Source: F23-B02 sp963625655
GTDB lineage: Bacteria; Bacillota; Clostridia; Oscillospirales; Oscillospiraceae
Direction of reading: 5' to 3'
DNA length: 64,000 nucleotides
Assembly (NCBI GenBank): GCA_963625655.1
Contig: CAVFTS010000006.1
Location: 1 to 64,000, forward strand
Positions 25,458 through 34,565 of the stretch are shown here, piece after piece. The position numbers were made by a program, and so were the translations under genes. Below the pieces are notes generated by a model. The model made no database searches. It saw only the letters and a list, made by a program, of their open reading frames with translations, and had not been told where the DNA came from. How positions within the stretch are numbered: the first letter of the stretch is position 1; every line of letters starts with the position of its first letter.

Positions 25458-26816
25458 TCATTTTCCGACGCAGAAGCGGCTGAATATGCGGTTCGTCACG
25501 TCCTCCCGCACCGTTTTGCCGCTAAGCTCGCCGAGGGCAAGCATCGCACCCTCGCTCTCGGTGAGAATTATGTCCGGCGTAAGCCCACGCTCCATTGCGT
25601 CGAGCGCCGAGGCAAGATGCTCAAGCGCCCTTGCGACCGCCTCCGCCTGCCTTGCGTTCGTAAGTATCTCGCCCGCAGGCACGTCCGGCAGCGGAAACAG
25701 CGCCTTGACCGCCGCCTCAAGCTCGTGCAGTCCCTCCCCCGTGACGGCGGAGAGCTTAACGGTCGGAAGCTCGGTTTCCGGCGGACGGCAGCGCTGCGGC
25801 AGGTCTGACTTAGACAGCACGACCACCGCCTTGGGCGCTTTCTCGGCCTCACGCAGGAGCGCCTCGTCCTCGGAGGTAAACTCACGGCTGCCGTCAACAA
25901 CGAGCAGCACAAGCTCCGCACTGTTCATTGCGTTAAGACTTCGCTCCACGCCCATGCGCTCGATCTCGTCGTCGGTACTGCGTATGCCGGCGGTGTCACT
26001 AAGGCGCAGCAGCACACCGCCGAGCCTGAGCTTTTCCTCGATGGTGTCCCTCGTGGTGCCGGGAATATTCGTTACGATGGCACGGTCATAGCCCAGCGCA
26101 AGGTTTAAAAGCGAGCTTTTTCCGGCGTTCGGTCTGCCGATTATCGCAGCGGGAACGCCGCCCTGCATGATGCGCCCGTCGGCGTGACTGTCGTGCAGAC
26201 GTTTAAGCTCCGCCGCAGCGGAGCTAAGCTGCGTGCGGTAAGCGTCAAGCGTAAAGTCCTCGATGTCCTCGTCGGGGTAGTCCAGCACCGCATGGTAGTG
26301 TGCGCTTATGTCGGCAAGCTCTGAGTATATCCGCTCAATCTTCTTCGATATCGCACCCGCAAGCTGCCCTGCGGCGTTTTTTGCCGCCTCGGCGGTCTCT
26401 GCGTCGATTATATCCGCCACCGCCTCTGCGCTGCTGAGATCCATGCGCCCGTTCAAAAACGCACGCTTTGTAAATTCTCCCGGCAGAGCCTGTCTTGCGC
26501 CGAGCTTAAACGCCGCATCGAGCGCCGCTCTGAGCACCGTAGGCGAGCCGTGGCACTGAAGCTCCGCCGTGTTTTCGCCCGTGTAGCTGTGCGGCGCTCG
26601 GCTCACCGTACACAGGCAAAGATCAAGCACTCTGCCGTCCGTGTCCCGAAGCTCACCGTACACGAGCTGTCTGTCCTTCGCCGCATCCATTGCCTTTCCC
26701 GACGAGGGAAAAAACATTCGGCTCACGATCTCTATCGCCCTGTCCCCGCTCAGGCGCACAATGCCTATCGCCGAGACGCAGCTTCCCGTCGAGATCGCCG
26801 CAATCGTATCTGACAT
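25458..26816 (-). CDS. mnmE: tRNA-modification GTPase MnmE
   Basis: 452 residues. N-terminal folate-binding domain (1-118), helical domain and inserted G domain with GRPNAGKSSLLN (G1), DTAGIRSTDDEIE (G3 and following switch II) and SKSD (G4). It ends FCVGK, the conserved C-x-GK tail. With MnmG it makes 5-carboxymethylaminomethyl-uridine at wobble position 34 of tRNA. The RBS lies in a tandem duplication GAGGAGATCTTT-GAGGAGATACTT (26821-26844). Confidence 0.97.
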   Translation of the reverse strand: MSDTIAAISTGSCVSAIGIVRLSGDRAIEIVSRMFFPSSGKAMDAAKDRQLVYGELRDTDGRVLDLCLCTVSRAPHSYTGENTAELQCHGSPTVLRAALDAAFKLGARQALPGEFTKRAFLNGRMDLSSAEAVADIIDAETAEAAKNAAGQLAGAISKKIERIYSELADISAHYHAVLDYPDEDIEDFTLDAYRTQLSSAAAELKRLHDSHADGRIMQGGVPAAIIGRPNAGKSSLLNLALGYDRAIVTNIPGTTRDTIEEKLRLGGVLLRLSDTAGIRSTDDEIERMGVERSLNAMNSAELVLLVVDGSREFTSEDEALLREAEKAPKAVVVLSKSDLPQRCRPPETELPTVKLSAVTGEGLHELEAAVKALFPLPDVPAGEILTNARQAEAVARALEHLASALDAMERGLTPDIILTESEGAMLALGELSGKTVREDVTNRIFSRFCVGK

Positions 26817-26845
26817 AAGTATCTCCTCAAAGATCTCCTCAAAGT

Positions 26846-26890
26846 AAAAGCGCAGCTTTTCGGTGAAATACAGAAAAGCTGCGCTTTTTG
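26846..26890 (-). terminator. Terminator after rex
   Basis: AAAAGCGCAGCTTTTC, loop, GAAAAGCTGCGCTTTT between rex and mnmE; T-tracts on both sides. Confidence 0.85.
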
Positions 26891-26900
26891 ACGTTTCTGC

Positions 26901-27572
26901 TTACTTGTTGAGTCTTGCCGCTCTTGCAGCCTTTTCGTCAATATCCTGCGCTACAAAGTAGCTGAGTGACAAAAGCGAATCCGAGAAATGTATATTCTCG
27001 ACTATGGTACTGCTTTCGGGTGCGGTAAGCTCCACATTCGTGAAGTTCCAGATCGCATTTATGCCGTGGCTCGTAAGCAGCTCGGTAATGGCAACCGCCT
27101 GCTTCTTGGGAACGCAAAGCACCGCAACGTCAACATGATTCTCCTCCAGAAACTTCGGCAGCTCGTCTATGTGATGCACCATGATGCCGTCATGCTCGTT
27201 GCCGACAAGCTCAGGCTTGACGTCGAACGCCGCCATAAGCTCAAAGCCCCACTGGCTGAAGGAAAAGTTGCACACGAGCGCCTGACCGATGTTGCCGACG
27301 CCGATGAGTATGGCCTTGAAGCCTCTGTCCATGCCGAGTATGGATGCGATCTCCGCGCGCAAAGCGGTGACCTTATAGCCATAACCCTGCTGGCCGAATT
27401 CACCGAAGCAGCTAAAATCCTGTCTGATCTGTGAGGGAGTAAGTCCGAGCTGTCTGCCAAGCTCGCCGGAGGATATGCGGCTCACGCCCGCCTCCGTCAG
27501 CTCGTCCAGCTTTCTTAAGTATCTCGGCAATCTGCGAATCACGTTATGGGATACCTTCACTCCTCGTTTCAT
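26901..27572 (-). CDS. rex: Redox-sensing transcriptional repressor Rex
   Basis: 223 residues. Winged-helix N terminus (about 1-80, RRLPRYLRKLDELTEAGVSRISSGELGRQLG) and Rossmann NAD(H)-binding C-terminal domain (GVGNIGQALVCNFSF). It represses fermentative and hydrogen metabolism genes when NADH is low. The start GAATGAAACGAGGAG is preceded by an AAGGAGTGG site. It is probably autoregulated through the palindrome at 27631-27649. Confidence 0.96.
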   Translation of the reverse strand: MKRGVKVSHNVIRRLPRYLRKLDELTEAGVSRISSGELGRQLGLTPSQIRQDFSCFGEFGQQGYGYKVTALRAEIASILGMDRGFKAILIGVGNIGQALVCNFSFSQWGFELMAAFDVKPELVGNEHDGIMVHHIDELPKFLEENHVDVAVLCVPKKQAVAITELLTSHGINAIWNFTNVELTAPESSTIVENIHFSDSLLSLSYFVAQDIDEKAARAARLNK

Positions 27573-27630
27573 TCAAAACCACTCCTTAAAATTCTGCGCA
27601 AAAGTCTAAATTCAACCTTGCTCTCTTTGA

Positions 27631-27666
27631 TTGTTAAATTATATCACAAGTTTTTTTACATTTCAA
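27631..27666 (-). promoter_or_regulatory. rex promoter overlapped by a Rex-like palindrome
   Basis: TTGAAA (27666-27661), 17-bp spacer, TATAAT (27643-27638) on the minus strand. The palindrome TTGTTAAATTATATCACAA (27631-27649) covers the -10 box and resembles Rex operators (TTGTTAA...TTAACAA type). Confidence 0.7.
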
Positions 27667-27785
27667 GCCGCTCTTTGACGTATTTCAAGGTAAATTGTCA
27701 CAAAATTATCGAATTATTTGCCGATTGATGTTTGCGCTTTTTTGTGATATTGTTGGCTTGTAATCAAATCGGAGTGTGAACGACC

Positions 27786-28502
27786 TTGAGAATGAGAAAA
27801 AGACCCAACCTAAAGCCCCGTATGGAAAAATGCGGCGATGTGCTTATACCCGACCCCGTCGCCGTCAGGGGGCGCTGGAAAACCGAGTTTCCGGGATACG
27901 ATGAGCTGCGGCTGGAGATCGGCTGCGGCAAAGGCGGCTTTACAGCGGCGCTCGCCGAAAGCGAGCCTGAAATGCTGCTGCTTGCGCTCGAAAAATCGCC
28001 CGACGCAATGATAAAGGGCATGGAGCTTGTCTGCTCCGAAGGCATCGGAAACGTCCGCTTCATGGATGCCGATGCTCTGCTTCTGCGTGACATTTTCGCA
28101 CCCGGCGAGGTCGGGGTCATATACATAAACTTCTGCGACCCGTGGCCCAAGAACCGTGATGCGAAGCACCGTCTCACCGCCCCCGGCTTTCTCCGCAGCT
28201 ATGCTGACATCCTGCCCCTCGGCGGCGAAATCCGCTTTAAGACGGACAACCGCCCGCTTTTCGACTGGTCGCTGGACGCTCTGCGCTCCGAGGGCTGGGA
28301 GATACGAGAGCTCACAAACGACCTCCATAAAAACGGCGTCTGCGGGATAATGACCGACTACGAGCGGAAATTCCACGGCATGGGCATCCCCATAAACGCC
28401 CTGACCGCCGTCAAAACGCAGGTTACGAAGTGCGGGTCGGACGGCGTTCCGGAGCGTCTGAGAAACGCCGCTTTGTCGGATGCAAGAGGAGCCGGACTAT
28501 GA
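27786..28502 (+). CDS. trmB: tRNA (guanine-46-N7)-methyltransferase
   Basis: 238 residues. LEIGCGKGGFTAAL (SAM), INFCDPWPKNRDAKHRL (catalytic and tRNA contact) and the C-terminal TDYERKFHGMGIPINAL segment define TrmB. The TTG at 27786 is nine bases from GGAGTG, while the ATG at 27792 is fifteen from it, so TTG is preferred. The stop overlaps exoA (ATGA). Confidence 0.94.
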   Translation: MRMRKRPNLKPRMEKCGDVLIPDPVAVRGRWKTEFPGYDELRLEIGCGKGGFTAALAESEPEMLLLALEKSPDAMIKGMELVCSEGIGNVRFMDADALLLRDIFAPGEVGVIYINFCDPWPKNRDAKHRLTAPGFLRSYADILPLGGEIRFKTDNRPLFDWSLDALRSEGWEIRELTNDLHKNGVCGIMTDYERKFHGMGIPINALTAVKTQVTKCGSDGVPERLRNAALSDARGAGL

Positions 28503-29254
28503 GATTTATAAGCTGGAACGTAAACGGTCTTCGTGCCGTTTTGAAAAAGGGCTTTGAGGACGTTTTTCTTGCCGTCGACGCCGATTTCTTTTGCCTTCAG
28601 GAGACGAAGCTTCAGGAGGGGCAGGTCAGTCTCGACCTCCCCGGATACGAGAGCTTCTGGTGCTATGCCGACAAAAAGGGCTACTCCGGCACCGCCGTTT
28701 TCACGAAGCACACCCCCATAAGCGTCACACGAAACCTCGGCATCGACGAGCATGACCACGAGGGCAGAATGCTGACGCTTGAGTACGAGGACTTTTACCT
28801 TGTCTGCGTGTATACGCCCAATGCGCAGGACGGACTGCGCCGCATAGAGTACAGGCTGAGCTGGGAGGACGCATTCCGCAGCCGCCTGTGCGAGCTTGAC
28901 AGGGTAAAGCCCGTCATCGTGTGTGGGGATTTTAACGTTGCACATGAGGAGATTGACCTGAAAAATCCCGCCTCAAACCGAGGAAACCCCGGCTTTTCCG
29001 ATGAGGAGCGCAGCGCCTTTTCGGAGCTGCTTTCCTCCGGCTTTACCGACACCTTCCGCAGTCTCTACCCCGATAAGCGTGACGCATATTCGTGGTGGAG
29101 CTACCGAGCCGCCGCACGAGAGCGGAATGTCGGCTGGCGCATCGACTACTTCCTCGTTTCCGACAGACTGTGCGGCAGCATAAAGGACGCATACATTCTG
29201 CCGGAGATCACGGGCTCGGATCACTGCCCCGTGGGATTGGATATGCTATGGTAA
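28499..29254 (+). CDS. exoA: Exodeoxyribonuclease III / AP endonuclease
   Basis: 251 residues starting MRFISWNVNGLRAVLKKGF. CLQETKLQEG, CGDFNVAHEEIDL and the C-terminal GSDHCPVGL are the Mg-binding and catalytic motifs of the ExoIII family, which cuts abasic sites in base excision repair. It overlaps both trmB (ATGA) and dusB (by 7 bp), indicating tight coupling. Confidence 0.95.
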   Translation: MRFISWNVNGLRAVLKKGFEDVFLAVDADFFCLQETKLQEGQVSLDLPGYESFWCYADKKGYSGTAVFTKHTPISVTRNLGIDEHDHEGRMLTLEYEDFYLVCVYTPNAQDGLRRIEYRLSWEDAFRSRLCELDRVKPVIVCGDFNVAHEEIDLKNPASNRGNPGFSDEERSAFSELLSSGFTDTFRSLYPDKRDAYSWWSYRAAARERNVGWRIDYFLVSDRLCGSIKDAYILPEITGSDHCPVGLDMLW

Positions 29255-30219
29255 GCATCGGCGGCATAGAGCTTAAAGGGCGCTTTACCCTTGCGCCCAT
29301 GGCGGGAGTCAGCGACTTTGCCTTCCGTCTCATTTGTGCGGAGCTTGGCGCTGCGATGGTGACGACCGAGATGATAAGCGCAAAGGCGCTCGTTTACCGT
29401 GACGAAAAGACCGCCTCGCTGCTGTACAATCCGCCCATGCCCTGCCCCCTTGCGGTGCAGATATTCGGTCACGAGCCGGAGGTCATGGCGGAGGCGGCGC
29501 CCATGGCGCTTGAGGGCAGCGGTGCGGATATTCTCGACATAAACATGGGCTGCCCCGTGGGGAAAATCGTCAAAAGCGGCGACGGCTCAGCGCTCATGCG
29601 TGACCCCGATCTTGCGGGGCGCATCATCGAAAGCGTCGTCCGTGCGGTCTCCGTCCCCGTGACCGTGAAGTTCCGCAAGGGCTTCGACGGCGGCAGCGTA
29701 AACGCCGTCGAATTTGCACGCATGGCGCAGCAGGCGGGCGCCTCGGCGATCGCCGTCCACGGCAGAACGAGGGCGCAGATGTACGCAGGGCGTGCGGATT
29801 GGGACATTATCCGTGAGGTTCGCCGTGCCGTGGATATTCCCGTCATCGCAAACGGCGACATCTTCACCCCGGAGGATGCGGAGCATATCCTCCGCTATAC
29901 CGAGTGCGAGCTTGCCATGGTCGGCAGGGGCAGCTTCGGTAATCCGTGGATATTCCCCCGTGCGAACGCACTGTGCGGCGGCGAGGTCGTTCCGGACCTT
30001 CCCCCGCTTTCGGAGCGTTGCGACCTTGCGCTGCGGCAGACGGAGCTGTACGCCGAGCGCTTCGGTGAGCGCCTTGCCTGCCTTGAGGCACGGCATCAGC
30101 TCCCGTGGTACCTAAAGGGCATCGCCAATTCTTCATATTACAGGCAGCGGCTTGTCCGTGTCGAAACGCTGGAGGAGCTGCATAAGATAATGAGCGGGAT
30201 TAAGCGTGATCTGATATGA
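29248..30219 (+). CDS. dusB: tRNA-dihydrouridine synthase (DusB type)
   Basis: 323 residues, FMN TIM barrel: APMAGVSDFAFR at the start, INMGCPVGKIVKSGDGSALM with the catalytic Cys, VHGRTRAQMYAG and the C-terminal helical tRNA-binding domain. It reduces uridines in tRNA D-loops. Its stop overlaps the sigma factor start (ATGA). Confidence 0.94.
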   Translation: MVSIGGIELKGRFTLAPMAGVSDFAFRLICAELGAAMVTTEMISAKALVYRDEKTASLLYNPPMPCPLAVQIFGHEPEVMAEAAPMALEGSGADILDINMGCPVGKIVKSGDGSALMRDPDLAGRIIESVVRAVSVPVTVKFRKGFDGGSVNAVEFARMAQQAGASAIAVHGRTRAQMYAGRADWDIIREVRRAVDIPVIANGDIFTPEDAEHILRYTECELAMVGRGSFGNPWIFPRANALCGGEVVPDLPPLSERCDLALRQTELYAERFGERLACLEARHQLPWYLKGIANSSYYRQRLVRVETLEELHKIMSGIKRDLI

Positions 30220-30833
30220 CCGAGGAGTTTGAAAAGGAAATAATCCGTTCCGTACTCGGCGGAAATACGGACGCTTTCGAGGCGCTCGTCACGGAGTACG
30301 AGGCGGGGGTGTACAAGCTGTGCCTGCGCATGACCGGCAACTCAGAGGACGCCGCCGACATGACGCAGGAGTGCTTTGTCAAGGTCTGCCGCTCCCTGTC
30401 CTCGTTTCGGGGCGACAGCCGATTTTCGGCGTGGGTCTACCGCATCGCCTCGAACGTGTGCCTTGACTTTCTGCGCTCAAAAAGCAAGCGGCAGACCGTC
30501 TCTCTCACCCGTGACGACGAGGAGGACGACGGCGAGGAGTGCGAGATCCCCGATCTGCGAAACCTGCCGGAGGACAGTCTTGAATCAGCCCTTGTGCGTG
30601 ACGCAGTGAGGCGTGGACTTGACACCCTAAGCCCCGACCAGCGGCAGATCCTCATTTTGCGTGAGCTTGGCGGGCTGAGCTACGAAGAGATCGGCTCAAG
30701 GCTCGGACTTGAAGAAGGCACCGTGAAGTCCCGCATTTTCCGTGCGAGAAAGCGGCTCTGCGCTTTTTTGACGAAGGACGGGAACATTCCCGACTTCTAC
30801 ACGTCTACAGCACAGGGAGGTGAGCGGAAATGA
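30216..30833 (+). CDS. ECF-type RNA polymerase sigma factor
   Basis: 205 residues, sigma70 regions 2 (about 20-90, DMTQECFVKVCRSLSSFRGDSRFSAWVYRIASN) and 4 (about 130-185, LGGLSYEEIGSRLGLEEGTVKSRIFRARKRL). An acidic, Glu-rich linker joins them. It is cotranscribed with its membrane anti-sigma factor (overlap of 4 bp). Target promoters unknown. Confidence 0.94.
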   Translation: MTEEFEKEIIRSVLGGNTDAFEALVTEYEAGVYKLCLRMTGNSEDAADMTQECFVKVCRSLSSFRGDSRFSAWVYRIASNVCLDFLRSKSKRQTVSLTRDDEEDDGEECEIPDLRNLPEDSLESALVRDAVRRGLDTLSPDQRQILILRELGGLSYEEIGSRLGLEEGTVKSRIFRARKRLCAFLTKDGNIPDFYTSTAQGGERK

Positions 30834-31519
30834 CGGACTGTAAGCAGAGAAAAATGCAAATCAGCGCAATGCTCGACGGCGAGCTTAACGACGATGAGCG
30901 GCTTGAGCTTATGCGGCACATCGCCTCCTGCGACGAATGCAGCCGTACCATTGCCGCATTCTCCGCCGTTTCCGATGCCGTGTGGGAGGATGAGGCTCTG
31001 CCGCAAGGGCTTCACGAGCGCATTACGGACGCCGTAAAAAATTCGTCTCCGATTGCCAAAAAGCGTCGGAGCGTGTTTCTCGGCATTGCGGCGCTTGCCG
31101 CCTGCTTTACGCTTGTCATATTCGCCGCACAGCGCCTTGCGCCATCGGCGGACGAGACGGCTTCGGGAGCCGAGATGCTTTCCGTCAGCAGGGGCTCTGC
31201 GGCACTTATCACCGATGATAGCATGTCGCAGGATGCGGTCATCGAGGATCAGCTTTTAAACGGCGAAAATACGCTCGACATCAGCGCCGAGGAGCTGACC
31301 GAGCTTCTTGCGCCGGGCAAAGATTTAAAGTCCGATGCCGGCAACGGCGAGCTGCCGGAGGACGCCGAAACACTGGAGTTTTCGGCTCTCTCGGAGGACG
31401 GGAGTCTCGTCACCTGCACCGTAAAGCTCGTCGACGACAGCGTGTACGCCGACTTCGGAGACGGCATGTACCTCTGCTCGTGCAGCGCAGACGAGCTTAT
31501 GTCGGCGCTGTTTGACTGA
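30830..31519 (+). CDS. Membrane anti-sigma factor with zinc-finger domain
   Basis: 229 residues. N-terminal ZAS domain (about 1-55) with HIASCDECSRT (H-x3-C-x2-C), one membrane segment (about 78-95, FLGIAALAACFTLVIFAA) and an extracytoplasmic domain that would sense a signal. Overlap with the ECF sigma gene makes it the cognate antagonist. Release probably needs regulated proteolysis, an inference from the family. Confidence 0.9.
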   Translation: MTDCKQRKMQISAMLDGELNDDERLELMRHIASCDECSRTIAAFSAVSDAVWEDEALPQGLHERITDAVKNSSPIAKKRRSVFLGIAALAACFTLVIFAAQRLAPSADETASGAEMLSVSRGSAALITDDSMSQDAVIEDQLLNGENTLDISAEELTELLAPGKDLKSDAGNGELPEDAETLEFSALSEDGSLVTCTVKLVDDSVYADFGDGMYLCSCSADELMSALFD

Positions 31520-31535
31520 GCGGTTTATTAAAAAC

Positions 31536-31564
31536 TTGACGGAGCGTGCGCTTTGCTGTATTAT
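31536..31564 (+). promoter_or_regulatory. Promoter of the zinc-ribbon/Ig-like gene
   Basis: TTGACG (31536-31541), 17-bp spacer, TATTAT (31559-31564), 92 bp before the ATG. Confidence 0.65.
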
Positions 31565-31655
31565 TTACAGGTAAAGCTCACTTTTGTGTGAGCGTCGACG
31601 CACAGCTGCCCAAAGCGGCAGCCGTGTCAGCCTATGCTTAAAAGGAGGCGCATTT

Positions 31656-32285
31656 ATGGGCTTCATTCCTCAGATAACCTGCCGCCGCTGCGGCAATAAA
31701 TTCTCGGCGCTTCGCCGTCGCTGTCCCAACTGCGGGACGAGAAGGGTCCAGCAGAGCAGCCGTGTTCCGGGTACGACGCCGGCTGCCGTCAAAGGCACCG
31801 CCGCAAACGCAAGAGCCGCAGACAACCGCAGGTGGCAGCTTATATTCGGCGCAATCCTCGTTATCGCCGTCATCGCCGCACTTGTCGTTATGATAGCGGT
31901 CAGCCTTCCCAATGCGGACGCTCCCGCAGCCCCCGATCAGCCCACGCCCCCGCCCGTTTCGGATGCACCCTCGCCCTCGCCGAGTGAATCGCCGACGCCT
32001 GTCGTGACCCCGACGGTGACGGAGGTCAAGATATACTACTACGGCGACCTGCGCACGGAATTCAGCTGCAGTGTCGGCGACGAAACGCCGCTTACGGCTC
32101 AGCCGTATCCGATGAATCTCGTCAATCCCGAGATCGTATGGACCAGCTCCGACGAGAACGTTCTGGTGATTGAGAGCAACGGCTCCGCAGCCACCGTAAA
32201 GGCGGTCGGCTCCGGCGTTGCGACGATAACCGTCACCTGCTACGGAGCCTCGGCGACCTGCCGTGTCGTGGTTTCCTCACGCTGA
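31656..32285 (+). CDS. Membrane protein with zinc ribbon and Ig-like (Big_2) domain
   Basis: 209 residues. CRRCGNKFSALRRRCPNCGTRR zinc ribbon, one membrane segment (about 67-90), a Pro-rich spacer (PAAPDQPTPPPVSDAPSPSP) and a C-terminal Big_2 domain (IVWTSSDENVLVIESNGSAATVKAVGSGVATITVTC). The outer domain probably binds surface partners. ATG at 31656 after AAAGGAGG; the longer in-frame start has no site. Resembles the zinc-ribbon membrane proteins at 18-19.7 kb only in its N terminus. Confidence 0.8.
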   Translation: MGFIPQITCRRCGNKFSALRRRCPNCGTRRVQQSSRVPGTTPAAVKGTAANARAADNRRWQLIFGAILVIAVIAALVVMIAVSLPNADAPAAPDQPTPPPVSDAPSPSPSESPTPVVTPTVTEVKIYYYGDLRTEFSCSVGDETPLTAQPYPMNLVNPEIVWTSSDENVLVIESNGSAATVKAVGSGVATITVTCYGASATCRVVVSSR

Positions 32286-32306
32286 AATTAAACCGAGAAA
32301 AAACTG

Positions 32307-32335
32307 TTGACAAAATAATCGGCAGCGGTTATAAT
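32307..32335 (+). promoter_or_regulatory. Promoter of tRNA-Val
   Basis: TTGACA (32307-32312), 17-bp spacer, TATAAT (32330-32335): a consensus promoter 17 bp before the tRNA. Confidence 0.9.
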
Positions 32336-32352
32336 AACCGTTGCCGATAAAC

Positions 32353-32428
32353 GGACGATTGGCGCAGCTGGTAGCGCATCCGCTTGACGTGCGGGAGGTC
32401 ACAAGTTCGAGTCTTGTATCGTCCACCA
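32353..32428 (+). tRNA. tRNA-Val (anticodon GAC)
   Basis: 76 nt including an encoded CCA. Acceptor GGACGAT/ATCGTCC, D arm with AGCTGGTA, anticodon stem TCCGC/GCGGG with loop TTGACGT (anticodon GAC), and T arm ACAAG-TTCGAGT-CTTGT all pair. Followed at once by a terminator. Confidence 0.97.
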
Positions 32429-32429
32429 T

Positions 32430-32467
32430 AAACCTACAGCTTATTTGAGCTGTAGGTTTTCTTTTTT
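32430..32467 (+). terminator. Terminator after tRNA-Val
   Basis: AAACCTACAGC, loop, GCTGTAGGTTTT followed by CTTTTTT. The ISL3 remnant begins at its 3' edge. Confidence 0.85.
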
Positions 32468-33091
32468 GGCTCTATGTCAATAGTTGGGGTAGAGCAAATA
32501 ACGAAGATCTGAGAGAAGAGAGTGTACGGAGTGGCGTGCACTCTCTTGTTTAGTAGGAAGGATCGCAATGGAGTTTATTATTTCTCCCGATATCTTTTGC
32601 CGAACGGAGACTTTGGAAATCACATATCACCTTGGCGACCAGACGGCTCGTAACTCTGTAGTAACGGGGAAGGAAGCTGTTCTCTTCGCAGAAACGCTTG
32701 CCGCAGGATTTACAGACATATCTTCGTTTTCGGATATGGAGATATGTGTGAACGCCGTGAGTGTCGAGGTCTTTAACCTTTTGCACTCGGTAATCATGGA
32801 TGCGGTCGGTTATTGAACCGCAGCACGGACAGCGATGCTCGCATCTGAGAAGTTCCATCTCTATGTGGCACCTGTCCGCATCTTCATAAACATTTTTTAC
32901 GATAACATCTTCCAATCCGAGCAGTTTTGTTATATTATCTTTCATAGAGCATACAGAGTCCTTTCTTGTGGTGTATAGCAACTTCATTTTAAAGGATCTT
33001 TCTGTTATGCTCTACTTTTATTTTCCGATAATGAAAATGTTGGGCGCAGCGTACCATCCCGGTTCGCTACCCCAACATTTATTATAGAGCC
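32468..33091 (-). mobile_element. Internally deleted ISL3-family element
   Basis: About 624 bp bounded by imperfect inverted repeats: GGCTCTATGTCAATAGTTGG (32468 onward) and, on the other strand from 33091, GGCTCTATAATAAATGTTGG. Full ISL3 elements are normally over 1.3 kb. Only the 5' part of a transposase gene remains between them, so it cannot move by itself. I see no clear target-site duplication. Confidence 0.75.
32550..32945 (-). pseudogene. Truncated ISL3 transposase (zinc-finger N terminus only)
   Basis: About 131 residues from MKDNITKLLGLEDVIVKNV. It retains the N-terminal zinc-binding domain of ISL3 transposases (CPCCGSITDRIHDYRVQKVKDL, CKSCGKRF) and the beginning of the helix-turn-helix, then ends in unrelated residues before the element's end. 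The DDE catalytic domain is deleted. Confidence 0.8.
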
Positions 33092-33134
33092 TTATCAGTC
33101 CGTGCCGGATGTCCGTTTTTTTCTGAAATTTTGC

Positions 33135-34562
33135 TTATCTGCCGTTTCGCGCCTTGTACAGCTTCGCGGCCTTGCTCATGGGGATGAGCGCAAGCACGGT
33201 GACGACCGCCGCCGCAATGAACAGCTCGTTTACGGGCAGGTAGCCCTCTGCGATGCTGCTGATGTCGTAGCCCATTTCGGTCGCCTGCTGCGCCGTGACG
33301 AAAACGAGGTTTCCGCTGTCCACGACCTGATACACCTTCTCGCCGAACAGACGGCAGATGGGGTCGGCAAGCAGGGGGCCTGCGATCATCGGGAAGAACA
33401 CGAAGAACAGAATGCGTATGCCCTCAAATTGACCTCTGTGTTCTTCGGGGTACAGGCGCTTCATCCAAACGGTCATGGACTGCATGAACACGACGTAGCC
33501 CACGCCGACGAGAATTATGCCGACAAAGCAGGACCAGTTTGCGGGCGAGAGCGCATTTTCGGTATCGAGGCTGCCCTTGAGCGCACCGACGACGAAGTAG
33601 ATGAACAGACAGCCGACAATGCTCAGCACCGTCGCAAAGGCGGCGACATCAGGCACACGCTTGTTGTTGATGACCTTGATAAACGGCACCGATATGAGCA
33701 TTGCCAAAACAAGGGGGATGCCGAGGATGAGGCTGGGGTCTTTAAAGCCGAGGGTGTAGTTCATCCAGTTCATTATGTGGATGAAGTAGCAGTTGTAGCC
33801 GATGAAGAATATGCACAGCGTGAGGAACACGAGCGCAAGCTCCTTATTCGACACGAAGCGCCTGAAATTGAATGTGGAGCCGAACTGATGCCAGAAGCCG
33901 CCCTCCTTTACGGGGCGGAGCTTGGGCGAGTCTTTAAGTAGGAACATGGAGGCGATGCCGACGAGTATCGTCACCGCACCGGCGATGGTGAAGAAGGCTA
34001 TGTAGCCCGCCTGCGGATTTTCCTTCGTCGCAAGACCGTTTACGATCATGCCGCCGACGAGGGTGCCGACGAGGGTGCCGAGCACGGGGAGGGTCGCTGC
34101 GACGGCGCCGATCTGACCGGAGTTCTTGTCGTCCATCATGTCGGCGTACCATGCGTTGTAGCCCGCATCGTTAGCCATCGAGCCGAAGAAGCTCATTATC
34201 GTGTCGGCGGCGACGATGGTCACGCCGATGAGCATGACGTCGTTATAAATGCTGTCTCTGAGGTAGTGCGTCATGCCGAAGGCGATGGTGAATATGCCCC
34301 ACAGGACGGAACCCCATGTGATGAGGCGCTTTCTGGAGCCGATGCGGTCGGAGAGCGTCCCGAAGAAAAGCGCCGAGAAGGTTGTCGCCGTGGCGGAGCA
34401 GATGGTCATGGCGGTGACAACGCCGAGCTGCGCTCCGAAGTCGGAGTAGAGGAAGTTTGCAAACCAGTTGTTTTCGATGACCCACGCTATCTGCGCCGAG
34501 AAGCCGATCACGAGCAGCAGCGTCCAGTTAAGGGCGCCGATGCCCTGCTTTTGTTTTTCCAT
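33135..34562 (-). CDS. MFS transporter
   Basis: 475 residues, twelve membrane segments, with GTLSDRIGSRKRLITWGSVLW as the MFS loop 2-3 motif. General shape is like GPH/SLC45-type sugar transporters, but the substrate cannot be told. Start ATG after GGAGGTAACAC. Four bases follow to the hydrolase gene end; order on the minus strand is hydrolase first, MFS second, likely one operon. Confidence 0.85.
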   Translation of the reverse strand: MEKQKQGIGALNWTLLLVIGFSAQIAWVIENNWFANFLYSDFGAQLGVVTAMTICSATATTFSALFFGTLSDRIGSRKRLITWGSVLWGIFTIAFGMTHYLRDSIYNDVMLIGVTIVAADTIMSFFGSMANDAGYNAWYADMMDDKNSGQIGAVAATLPVLGTLVGTLVGGMIVNGLATKENPQAGYIAFFTIAGAVTILVGIASMFLLKDSPKLRPVKEGGFWHQFGSTFNFRRFVSNKELALVFLTLCIFFIGYNCYFIHIMNWMNYTLGFKDPSLILGIPLVLAMLISVPFIKVINNKRVPDVAAFATVLSIVGCLFIYFVVGALKGSLDTENALSPANWSCFVGIILVGVGYVVFMQSMTVWMKRLYPEEHRGQFEGIRILFFVFFPMIAGPLLADPICRLFGEKVYQVVDSGNLVFVTAQQATEMGYDISSIAEGYLPVNELFIAAAVVTVLALIPMSKAAKLYKARNGR

Positions 34563-34565
34563 GTG

